Source: Nitrososphaerota archaeon (GTDB lineage Archaea; Thermoproteota; Nitrososphaeria; Nitrososphaerales; UBA57). From it: a stretch of DNA of 8,954 nt. Positions 1 to 6,283 of the stretch are shown here, piece by piece. The notes beneath the pieces are model-generated. The model saw nothing but the letters and a program-made list of their open reading frames with translations, ran no database searches and was not told where the DNA came from. The position numbers and the translations under genes are program-made. The DNA is taken from positions 1 to 8,954 of the forward strand of contig JACZWF010000049.1 of assembly GCA_022572285.1 (NCBI GenBank), in the 5' to 3' direction. How positions within the stretch are numbered: position 1 is the stretch's first letter; the number at the start of each line of letters is the position of its first letter.

Positions 1-1
1 G

Positions 2-646
2 GATGTTATCGGAGATTTTACTGGAGTGATCTTTCAAAGACCACCTCAGCGATCTGCCGTCAAGAGGGCGACTAGAACAAGGGAAATCTATGAATTGGAG
101 ATCCTAGAGGTCAAAGAGAATCTGGTCCTCCTGAGGGTCCTTTGCGAAGCTGGCACGTACATTAGAAAGCTGATCTATGACATGGGAGAGATAGTATGGT
201 GCGGTGCAACAATGGTAGAGCTAAGGCGAACTAGGGTAAGCCACATCACCGAGGAGGATAGAGCCTTCGTACGTCTGGGTGACCTTGCTGAAGCAAAGTA
301 CGTTCTGGACCATGACGGTGACGAGCGGAGAATTAGGAATCTTATTCAGCCTGTTGAATACATCACTCGAGACCTGGGATCCGTCACGATCAGAGACTCG
401 GCTATAGATTCCATATGTCATGGTGCTCAACTCGCAGTTCCTGGCGTTCTCAAGATTTCGAAATTTGATAAAGGAGAGGTTATAGCGGTCCATTCTCAGA
501 AAGGAGAATTGATCTCGCTAGCTACGGCTCTTATGCCTTCAAACGAGGTCCAAGCTGTGTCAAACGGATTGGTTTGCAAGACGAATAGGGTAATCATGAA
601 ATCTAGCACTTACCCAAGGCTTTGGAGGACAAGGCCAAAATCATAG
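2..646 (+). CDS. cbf5: Cbf5/dyskerin-type tRNA and rRNA pseudouridine synthase, 5'-truncated
   Basis: This is the catalytic subunit of archaeal H/ACA RNPs. It converts uridine to pseudouridine in rRNA under guide RNAs and at tRNA position 55. The frame is open from base 2, giving 214 residues, so the gene starts outside the window; the GTG at 26 is internal. Seen in the sequence: the block QRPPQRSAVKR near residues 13-23, then YELEILE, the strongly conserved CEAGTYIRKLIYDMGE, and CGATMVELRRTR. From about residue 118 to the end it matches a PUA RNA-binding domain (VTIRDSAID, GAQLAVPGVL, KGEVIAVHS), ending in the typical Cbf5 tail KTNRVIMKSSTYPRLW. The catalytic aspartate lies upstream of the window. 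TruB is excluded by the PUA domain and the archaeal motifs. The tRNA gene begins 57 bases after the stop. Confidence 0.95.
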   Translation, partial: DVIGDFTGVIFQRPPQRSAVKRATRTREIYELEILEVKENLVLLRVLCEAGTYIRKLIYDMGEIVWCGATMVELRRTRVSHITEEDRAFVRLGDLAEAKYVLDHDGDERRIRNLIQPVEYITRDLGSVTIRDSAIDSICHGAQLAVPGVLKISKFDKGEVIAVHSQKGELISLATALMPSNEVQAVSNGLVCKTNRVIMKSSTYPRLWRTRPKS

Positions 647-670
647 AATCGATAGTTTCGCGGGCAATAG

Positions 671-676
671 TTTAAA
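671..676 (+). promoter_or_regulatory. TATA box of the tRNA-Ser gene
   Basis: TTTAAA is centred about 30 bases upstream of the first tRNA nucleotide. This is the position expected of an archaeal TBP site when transcription begins a few bases before the tRNA. It lies in a short A/T-rich stretch in the otherwise mixed gap after cbf5. Assignment rests on position and sequence only. Confidence 0.5.
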
Positions 677-718
677 CCCAAATAGAAGGTGTTAAAGCGC
701 TTAGCCGGGGTAGTCTAG

Positions 719-736
719 ATCTACTCACCAAGGCAA
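719..736 (+). other. tRNA-Ser intron 1 (18 nt, D-loop, after A14-G15)
   Basis: Removing ATCTACTCACCAAGGCAA joins AG to TCTGGTA and gives a normal nine-base D-loop. The proposed splice motif pairs the D-stem 5' strand GTCT (713-716) with an AGGC inside the intron (731-734), with three-base bulges AGA (717-719) and AAT (735-737) cut after their second base. The outer and inner flanking helices are weak, so this is the least certain of the three boundaries. An alternative 17-nt excision at the repeated ATCT (719-722 and 736-739) would leave a ten-base loop but has no good bulge-helix-bulge. Confidence 0.68.
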
Positions 737-751
737 TCTGGTAAGGCGCAG

Positions 752-765
752 TAAATAACGCGCAC
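752..765 (+). other. tRNA-Ser intron 2 (14 nt, anticodon stem, position 29/30)
   Basis: Excision of TAAATAACGCGCAC brings CAG next to GC, rebuilding CAGGC, the exact partner of GCCTG at 787-791. No other register restores the five-base-pair stem. The splice motif has a central helix GCGC (746-749) with GCGC (760-763), and bulges AGT (750-752) and ACG (764-766) that are cut after the second base. The intron loop is only seven bases. Position 29/30 is non-canonical; the canonical archaeal position is 37/38. Confidence 0.8.
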
Positions 766-773
766 GCCTGGAA

Positions 774-785
774 CTCCATCCAGCC
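774..785 (+). other. tRNA-Ser intron 3 (12 nt, canonical position 37/38)
   Basis: The intron CTCCATCCAGCC lies just 3' of the anticodon GGA and A37. The bulge-helix-bulge is textbook: CTGG (768-771, including anticodon bases) pairs with CCAG (780-783), with bulges AAC (772-774) and CCA (784-786). Removal gives the loop CTGGAAA. At 12 nt it is near the lower size limit of known archaeal tRNA introns. A second CCAG at 784-787 would define a 16-nt intron, but the anticodon stem would then not pair. Confidence 0.82.
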
Positions 786-866
786 AGCCTGTGACCCTTC
801 GGGGTCTCGTGGGTTCAAATCCCACTCCCGGCGCTTCTTACTAGCTAACCCTTTCTCTCTTGTGAT

Positions 867-3518
867 CTACTTTTGAGCTCTCCTCTTCCTTATTGACGCT
901 TGTGCAGCCGCCAATTTTGCTATGGGGATTCGAAAAGGTGAACAGCTCACATAGTCTAGCCCCAGTTCCTCGCATAGCTCGATGGATTCAGGATCTCCTC
1001 CATGTTCACCACAAATACCGATCTCTAGATCCTTTCTTGTCTTCCGACCTTCCTGAATTGAAAACCGCATGAGTCTACCAACTCCCTCTGGGTCCAGGGT
1101 CTGGAAAGGATTGCGGTCCATCACCCCGATTCTCATGTATTCGGGAAGAAACTTGTTCTCGGCATCTTCACGACTGAAACTGAAGGTCCCCTGAGTCAGA
1201 TCGTTTGTTCCGAAGCTAAAGAATTCTGCTACCTTTGCTATCTTGTCTGCAATTAAACAGGATCGTACGACTTCCATCATGGAACCAAGTTTAATAGGTA
1301 TCTTCGTTGACTTCTCCTTTTCTACTTGTAGTCGAATCCTATCTAACATCCGTGCAACAACCTCGAGCTCCTTTTCTGATGCAACCTGAGGCACCATAAC
1401 TTGGGGCTTTAGGTCAAGTCCCTCTCTAACTAGTTCCGCGATTGCCTCGCAAATAGCGCGCAATTGCATTTCATAGACTTCCGGGGTAGTAATTCCGATT
1501 CTAACACCGCGGTGACCTAGCATGGGGTTTACCTCACTTAATCGCTTCACATCATGAAGAAGTATCATCTTTTCTTCGATTTCTTCTCTAGGCCGTTTGT
1601 TTCCCTTAAGTGCATGAATCTCGTTGAGGAGCCGCTCAAGATCTGGGAGAAACTCATGCATTGGCGGATCGAGTAATCTAATAGTAACGGGTAAACCCTC
1701 CATTACCCTAAAGATTTCAATGAAGTCCTTTCGCTGGAGCGGAAGTAATCTTTCTAGCGCCTTTGCCCTACTTTCATGATTTCGCGCAACGATCATTTCA
1801 ACCATCAGTGGTAATCTGTCTTGGGCGTTGAACATACGCTCAGTCCTGCAGAGTCCGATCCCCTCTGCACCCAGCTCCCGTGCGATTGAGGTATCTTCTG
1901 GGGTATCCGTATTCGCCCTGATTCCCATTCTTCTATATTTATCAGCCCACGAGAGAATAGTAACAAGCTCGCCTCCGATCTCTGGATCGAGAGTCGGAAT
2001 TTCTCCAAAGAAAACATCCCCAGTTGTACCGTCAATGCTGATAATCTCTCCCTCTCCGATTGTCATTCCTGCGATAGACAGTGTCCTCTCCTTTGGATCT
2101 ATTCGGAGAGCCCCCGCTCCGCAGACGCAAGGTTTTCCCATTCCTCTCGCCACTACTGCAGCATGACTTGTCTTCCCCCCTCGTGAGGTGAGAATACCCT
2201 CCGCTGCAAAGAACCCGTGGATGTCATCCGGCTTTGTCTCTTCTCTGACAAGAATCACCTTGTGCCCTGCCTTCCCTTCCTCCTCAGCTCTGTCGGCATC
2301 GAAAACCGCTCTTCCGCTGGGCACCCCAGGCGCTGCGCCAATACCTCTAGTAATTGGCTTTACCCTAGCTCTTGGGTCTATCGTCCTGTGTAGCAGCTGT
2401 TCCAATTGCTGGGGTATAATTCTTAGTAATGCGGACGCCTCATCGATTAAGCCTTCGGCGGTCATGTCCACGGAAGATCTTATCTGAGCGGAGGCGTTCA
2501 TCTTAGCAGTTCGTGTTTGTAAAAGGAATAACTTCCCACGCTCAATGGTAAATTCAATGTCCTGTGGCTCCTTGTAGTGGCGTTCTAGCCTCGCAGCCAG
2601 ATCTGTCAGTGAGCGGTAAGACTCTGGCATCTCGTTCTTGAGGTTCTCGATCGGCTTTGGTGTTCGAATACCTGCAACAATATCCTCACCCTGAGCGGTC
2701 ATGAGAAACTCGCCATATAGAGCTTTTTCTCCCGTACTCGGATTACGTGTGAAAAGCACACCCGTTCCGCTTTCTTTCCCAAGATTTCCAAAGACCATTG
2801 CAACTACGTTGACCGCTGTCCCATCCGCAATATCCGGAGTGATTCCGAACTGCTTCCTATAGTCAACACATCTCTTCCCATTCCAGCTTCTAAAGACGGC
2901 GGTTATCGCCATCCGTAATTGGATAAGTGGATCCTCTGGAAATGGAGATCCTGTGGTCCTTTCGCACAACTCTTTGAATCTCTTTACCACATACCGTAGA
3001 GTTTCTGGATCGCCGTCGTCCTGCGACCCTTTATTTCCCGTGGTATTTCCATCTTCAAGCACATCTGTGAATCGATCTTCTTCAACATCTAGGACAATTC
3101 TACCAAAGAGCTGTACAAATCTTCTATAAGCGTCCAAAGCAAAAGCCTCGTCTCGAGTTGAGTTCGCAAGACCTTTGACCGTACTTTCGTTCAGTCCAAG
3201 ATTGAGAATTGTATCCATCATTCCCGGCATGGAAACTGCAGCTCCTGACCTCACAGAAACTAGAAGCGGGTTCGTGGCAGAACCAAACACTTTTCCGGTT
3301 CTTTCCTCCAGTCTTGTCATGGCTTTGGCGACTTCATCAATTAAACCATCTTCCAACTTTCCAGAACTGAGGAAAGCATTACAAACCTCGGTCGTTAGAA
3401 TGAACCCAGGTGGGACAGGAAGTCCAAGTCTAGTCATCTCACATAGGTTAGCGCCCTTCCCTCCAAGGCGCTTTCTTTCAGTAGCGTTCCCCTCCTCAAA
3501 GAAGTAAATTGAATTCAG
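867..3518 (-). CDS. ppdK: pyruvate, phosphate dikinase
   Basis: Cytosolic enzyme interconverting pyruvate + ATP + Pi and PEP + AMP + PPi, used in gluconeogenesis or PPi-linked glycolysis. The first ATG is at 3437, but the same frame continues upstream with IYFFEEGNAT and the glycine loop LGGKGANL of the ATP-grasp domain, which the family needs. No ATG, GTG or TTG lies between there and the upstream in-frame TAG. The best start is CTG at 3516-3518, preceded by GAGGG, giving 883 residues, the usual family length. Domains: ATP-grasp to about residue 350; swivelling phosphohistidine domain with GGKTSHAAVVARG, catalytic His452; PEP/pyruvate TIM barrel with GLCRTERMF, FFSFGTNDLTQ and GICGEHGGDP, catalytic Cys836. 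The gene is intact. It is transcribed divergently from the E1 alpha gene and converges on the tRNA, with 33 bases between. PEP synthase is excluded by the N-terminus and overall motif pattern. Confidence 0.96.
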   Translation of the reverse strand: MNSIYFFEEGNATERKRLGGKGANLCEMTRLGLPVPPGFILTTEVCNAFLSSGKLEDGLIDEVAKAMTRLEERTGKVFGSATNPLLVSVRSGAAVSMPGMMDTILNLGLNESTVKGLANSTRDEAFALDAYRRFVQLFGRIVLDVEEDRFTDVLEDGNTTGNKGSQDDGDPETLRYVVKRFKELCERTTGSPFPEDPLIQLRMAITAVFRSWNGKRCVDYRKQFGITPDIADGTAVNVVAMVFGNLGKESGTGVLFTRNPSTGEKALYGEFLMTAQGEDIVAGIRTPKPIENLKNEMPESYRSLTDLAARLERHYKEPQDIEFTIERGKLFLLQTRTAKMNASAQIRSSVDMTAEGLIDEASALLRIIPQQLEQLLHRTIDPRARVKPITRGIGAAPGVPSGRAVFDADRAEEEGKAGHKVILVREETKPDDIHGFFAAEGILTSRGGKTSHAAVVARGMGKPCVCGAGALRIDPKERTLSIAGMTIGEGEIISIDGTTGDVFFGEIPTLDPEIGGELVTILSWADKYRRMGIRANTDTPEDTSIARELGAEGIGLCRTERMFNAQDRLPLMVEMIVARNHESRAKALERLLPLQRKDFIEIFRVMEGLPVTIRLLDPPMHEFLPDLERLLNEIHALKGNKRPREEIEEKMILLHDVKRLSEVNPMLGHRGVRIGITTPEVYEMQLRAICEAIAELVREGLDLKPQVMVPQVASEKELEVVARMLDRIRLQVEKEKSTKIPIKLGSMMEVVRSCLIADKIAKVAEFFSFGTNDLTQGTFSFSREDAENKFLPEYMRIGVMDRNPFQTLDPEGVGRLMRFSIQEGRKTRKDLEIGICGEHGGDPESIELCEELGLDYVSCSPFRIPIAKLAAAQASIRKRRAQK

Positions 3519-3553
3519 TCTCTTCCCTCTGTTAAGGCAAACTAAGATCTACC

Positions 3554-3561
3554 AATATAAA
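3554..3561 (-). promoter_or_regulatory. TATA box of ppdK
   Basis: On the minus strand this reads TTTATATT, preceded by AGC. An archaeal start site about 26 bases downstream would fall near 3531. That leaves a leader of only about 13 nt before the proposed CTG start at 3518, and the leader contains GAGGG. The geometry supports the extended N-terminus and argues against the ATG at 3437. Confidence 0.5.
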
Positions 3562-3583
3562 GCTACGATCGCATTATTAGGCA

Positions 3584-3590
3584 ACTCCCC
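3584..3590 (+). repeat. extra copy of the ACTCCCC element
   Basis: ACTCCCC here is identical to 3661-3667 and complementary to GGGGAGT at 3648-3654. All three lie in the ppdK/E1 alpha intergenic region. It could be a third binding half-site or an alternative pairing partner for the hairpin. Function unknown. Confidence 0.35.
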
Positions 3591-3635
3591 AAGATGTGAG
3601 GTCCTCCAGATCAGAAATTCTAAAGGTCTTCATCT

Positions 3636-3648
3636 CTTGACAGTCAAG
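3636..3648. promoter_or_regulatory. perfect 13-bp palindrome, possible operator
   Basis: CTTGAC-A-GTCAAG is a perfect 6-1-6 inverted repeat about 120 bases from each divergent start codon. Its last base is the first G of the adjoining GGGGAGTG hairpin. Its symmetry suits a dimeric regulator. Which gene it would control, and by what protein, cannot be told. Confidence 0.4.
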
Positions 3649-3667
3649 GGGAGTGTAGGCACTCCCC
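3648..3667. repeat. perfect 8-bp inverted repeat (hairpin)
   Basis: GGGGAGTG and CACTCCCC are perfect complements separated by TAGG, a strong G/C-rich stem with a four-base loop. No T-run follows on the plus strand, so it does not look like a terminator. It lies about 100 bases upstream of the E1 alpha start and may be upstream of that gene's transcription start, which favours a DNA-level protein site over an RNA structure. Confidence 0.45.
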
Positions 3668-3712
3668 AGGTTAGGAAAGAAGAACTTGCGGATCCATAAA
3701 GATTAACAAACT

Positions 3713-3719
3713 CTTAAAT
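3713..3719 (+). promoter_or_regulatory. possible TATA box of the E1 alpha gene
   Basis: CTTAAAT lies 46-53 bases before the ATG at 3766, predicting a start near 3742 and a leader of about 25 nt. A second candidate, TATATC at 3723-3728, would shift the start about 10 bases closer. The sequence does not decide between them. Confidence 0.35.
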
Positions 3720-3765
3720 GTGTATATCGTTCTGAGAATCAAGATTAAGAATTCTCTAACACGGA

Positions 3766-4833
3766 ATGATTGATAAGATGCAACGAGTTGTCCAAGTGAT
3801 AAAGTCAGACGGTGCAACCGATCAGAGGCTTAATCTTGGATTGTCGGCTGCAGATATTCTAAAACTCTATAGAACCATGGTCCTTACAAGGACTCTGGAT
3901 ACAAAAATGACCTCTCTTCAGCGACAAGGAAGAATTGGCTTCTACCTATCTTCTTTCGGTGAAGAAGCATGCTCAGTCGGGAGCGCTCTCGCAATGTCTG
4001 AACAAGATTGGTTCTTCCCGGCATACAGAGAACAGGGAGCAGCCCTGTTGAGGGGCGTCCCCCTACGTTCCATCATAGCTCATCTAATTGGGAGCGCCGA
4101 AGACGAATTTAAAGGTCGTTCGCTTCCTGGGATCTTTGGGAACAAGTCTGCCCGATTTGTAATACCGTCTGCACCGGTAGCGAGCCAAATCCCTCACGCG
4201 GTCGGAACATCCCTGGCAGCCCAAATCCTTGGGCACGAAGTGGTCGCCATTGTATACTTCGGGGATGGAGCTACATCGGCGAATGATTTTCATTCCGGTA
4301 TGAATTTTGCTGGTGTCTATCACACTCCGACTATCCTATTTTGCAAGAACAATCAATATGCAATTTCAACGCCGACGAAGAGGCAGACTGCATCAGATGG
4401 TATAGCGGTAAAAGCTCGAGCATATGGGTTCGATGGAGTCATGGTTGATGGAAATGATGTACTAGCTGTTTACCTCGCGACGCGCCGCGCCGTCGAGAAG
4501 GCGCGGTCTGGAGGAGGCCCAACACTAATAGAGTCGCTCACATACCGATTGTCTGCCCATTCGACATCAGATGACCCCAAGCGTTACCGAAGTGACTCCG
4601 AGTACAGAGAATGGATAAAAAGGGATCCGATCGCAATTCTGAAGCTCCACATGGACCGGATCGGTATCTGGAATAAGGAGTATGAGGAGGAGACTCAAGC
4701 CGACGCCGAACGTCAAGTCAGCAAAGCTATTAAGCTCGCGGAATCGGCACCGCGACCTGACCCAATTACTCTGATAACCGACGTATATAGTGAGCCTACT
4801 ACCGCGCTTCGAGAGCAATATCGGAATCTCTGA
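3766..4833 (+). CDS. thiamine-diphosphate 2-oxoacid dehydrogenase E1 component, alpha subunit
   Basis: Alpha half of the alpha2/beta2 E1 enzyme that decarboxylates a 2-oxoacid on ThDP and passes the acyl group to lipoyl-E2. The branched-chain 2-oxoacid type is most similar, with pyruvate or acetoin as alternatives. It has 355 residues, normal for an alpha subunit. Seen: YREQG at 87-91; the ThDP/Mg motif from GDG (166-168) through DFHSGMNFAGV to NN (195-196) and AIS; and the loop with H265, STSDD (266-270) and YR. DFHSGMNFA and HSTSDD are typical of branched-chain E1 alpha. ATG at 3766 is used; ATG at 3778 is possible, and neither has a strong ribosome site. No E1 beta, E2 or E3 gene follows: the next gene is a transporter about 200 bases downstream. 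The beta partner must be encoded elsewhere, if the enzyme works. Confidence 0.9.
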   Translation: MIDKMQRVVQVIKSDGATDQRLNLGLSAADILKLYRTMVLTRTLDTKMTSLQRQGRIGFYLSSFGEEACSVGSALAMSEQDWFFPAYREQGAALLRGVPLRSIIAHLIGSAEDEFKGRSLPGIFGNKSARFVIPSAPVASQIPHAVGTSLAAQILGHEVVAIVYFGDGATSANDFHSGMNFAGVYHTPTILFCKNNQYAISTPTKRQTASDGIAVKARAYGFDGVMVDGNDVLAVYLATRRAVEKARSGGGPTLIESLTYRLSAHSTSDDPKRYRSDSEYREWIKRDPIAILKLHMDRIGIWNKEYEEETQADAERQVSKAIKLAESAPRPDPITLITDVYSEPTTALREQYRNL

Positions 4834-4850
4834 TCTCTATTCGCAAGTCA

Positions 4851-4881
4851 TGTATCTGGAGATTCAAATCTCACTGTATCT
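4851..4881. repeat. inverted repeat flanked by a direct repeat
   Basis: GAGATT-CA-AATCTC (4859-4872) is a perfect 6-2-6 palindrome. It is bracketed by two copies of TGTATCT (4851-4857 and 4875-4881). It lies 18 bases after the E1 alpha stop and well before the antiporter gene. It could be an operator or a weak transcript-end hairpin; no T-run follows. The rest of 4834-5022 shows no gene I can support. Confidence 0.3.
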
Positions 4882-5022
4882 AGAAGCACATTGAAAGGGC
4901 AAAGATGCTTGATAGACTCCATATAATAATCCCAATTTCGATGCGACCAATCACCGAAGAGAAGTTGGAGAATCAGGTGGATAGATCAGATTCCCCCTGG
5001 CCGTTATTGTATGCGTCCTAGT

Positions 5023-5029
5023 CAGGTGA
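5023..5029 (+). promoter_or_regulatory. ribosome binding site supporting a TTG start
   Basis: CAGGTGA includes AGGTGA, a good match to the archaeal 16S anti-Shine-Dalgarno. It ends seven bases before TTG at 5037. It is the main reason for accepting TTG as the antiporter start. Confidence 0.6.
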
Positions 5030-5036
5030 AAAAGGT

Positions 5037-6253
5037 TTGCCTGCAAGAGACGTAGCATCGATTTTCATTCTCGTCGGTTTCATCATTACAGTAGGTTGGC
5101 TTGGCACCCTCTTCTTCAAGAGAACCGGCATACCCGAAATTCCGTTCCTTGTTCTGTTAGGTGTTCTAGCAGGCCCTGTCTTCAATCTAGTCGATATACA
5201 AGGAGTAATAGCCATAGCTCCCATTCTGGCGGCCTTAGCGATTACTGTTATCCTTTTCGACGGTGGACTTAACCTGAACATCTACAGGGTTCTAGAGGAG
5301 AGCCCAAGAGCTACGCTCCTGGCGGTCATGAGTGTGAGCACAGGAATCGTAGTCTCAACTTTGTTCGGTTTATACGTTCCCAGATGGGAGTTCCTGCCAA
5401 GCTTATTTTTTGGAGCTGTGGTTAGCGGAACAAGTTCAGCGGTTGTTATTCCTCTTGTGACAAGAATTGGTGTAAGCGCGCGCGCTCAGCCTAGAATCGG
5501 CTTTCACTGACGCCATCGTAGTTGTTCTAAGCGTAACGATCCTTCAGCTCGTCCTTTCAGGAATCGGCGGCGAGTGGCTTAGAGATAGCTCGCGGAATTG
5601 CTAGTGGGTTTTCGATCGGTGCTGTCCTTGGTTTCTTCGGTGGAATCCTCTGGCTTAGAGTGCTAAGGAGCCTGCCTCACGAGACGTATGATGATATTCT
5701 AACTCTAACGATAGTTCTCGTCCTCTATGGTATTTCCGAAAGTATAGGCGGAAGTGGAGCGATATCTGCACTACTCTTTGGGTTGGTACTTGGAAATGGT
5801 GTAGAGATCTCTAGAATGCTCAGGATAAGCGAGCCGGTACAGGCTAGCACAATCATGAGGAAATTCCAATCCCAAATCTCCTTCTTGCTCAGGACGTTCT
5901 TTTTCACCTATTTGGGTATCATCTTCACAGTGGGGAACATTAACATCTTATTGTTCGGGGCGGGCGTGACATTCCTCATCCTAATATCCCGATACCTCGC
6001 TGTTCGGCTAGCGACATTGAAAGATCCAATACTTGGGATTGATAGAGGCATTATGACAGTAATGCTCCCGAGAGGCTTGGCAGCTGCGGCAGTATCTCAG
6101 CTCCCCGCCACATTTGGATTAGATTTCCCTGCATCCCTGCAAGACATCGTTGTAGCAGTAATAATTGTCTCGGTATTGGTTTCCACTGTAGGCGCTTATC
6201 TTCCTAAGATCACTAGTATGCGAGCTAGATCCAGAGTCACTAAAAGAGACTAA
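5037..6253 (+). pseudogene. cation/proton antiporter (CPA superfamily, NhaP/KefB-like), two frameshifts
   Basis: Membrane antiporter exchanging Na+ or K+ for H+. The gene reads in three consecutive frames. Frame 1 (from TTG 5037) gives hydrophobic helices, GIPEIPFLVLLGVLAGP, FDGGLNLN and SGTSSAVVIPLV, then stops at 5508-5510. Frame 2 (about 5482-5578) supplies LSLESAFTDAIVVVLSVTI, the expected acidic helix that follows TSSAVV in this family. Frame 3 (about 5579-6253) continues LEIARGIASGFSIG, then more helices, SIGGSGAISALLFGLVLGN and MLPRGLAAAAV. Joined, it is about 404 residues, a full membrane domain with no C-terminal regulatory domain. The first break lies in a (GC)5 run (5476-5485), the second near TGGCTTAGAG (5575-5584). 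Each behaves as one extra base or two missing. All motifs survive, so decay is recent, the breaks are sequencing errors, or the gene is phase-variable. GTG at 5660 could restart translation, but would yield only the second half. Confidence 0.85.
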
Positions 6254-6283
6254 ACGCGAATGAGTTTCATTCAAGGTTCCTTG

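Larger units (their letters stand above)
704..833 (+). tRNA. tRNA-Ser (anticodon GGA) interrupted by three introns
   Basis: Serine tRNA reading UCC/UCU. The primary gene is 130 nt and removal of three introns leaves 86 nt that fold perfectly. Acceptor GCCGGGG (704-710) pairs with TCCCGGC (826-832), and the discriminator is G833. The D-stem is GTCT (713-716) with AGGC (744-747), enclosing the mature D-loop AGTCTGGTA. The anticodon stem is CAGGC (749-751 plus 766-767) with GCCTG (787-791), and the loop is CTGGAAA with GGA at 770-772. The long variable arm GACCC-TTCG-GGGTC (793-806) makes it type II, which with GGA and G73 means serine. The T-arm is GTGGG-TTCAAAT-CCCAC (809-825). No CCA is encoded, since CTT follows. 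The three introns would each sit in a bulge-helix-bulge with a perfect 4-bp central helix. I considered His (GTG at 791-793) and Trp (CCA at 776-778); neither gives a paired anticodon stem. Confidence 0.88.

Noticed and set aside
774..780. Trp-like anticodon CCA at 776-778
   Set aside because: Trp tRNAs lack a long variable arm, and the bases lie inside the 12-nt canonical intron.
784..800. His-like anticodon loop CCTGTGAC at 788-795
   Set aside because: The strand that would pair with CCAGC on its 3' side is absent, and these bases form the anticodon stem end and variable arm of the well-folded tRNA-Ser.
1828..2487. Plus-strand open frames within ppdK (1828-2166 and 2188-2487)
   Set aside because: Antisense shadows of highly conserved dikinase sequence, with no ribosome site or family match.
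3591..3720. Possible small RNA or riboswitch between ppdK and E1 alpha
   Set aside because: No C/D or H/ACA box pair and no known riboswitch core were recognisable; the symmetric elements fit protein sites as well or better.
4941..5021. 26-codon frame starting ATG and ending just before the antiporter ribosome site
   Set aside because: No ribosome site, no recognisable peptide and no repeat of codons that would suggest an attenuator; short frames like this arise by chance.
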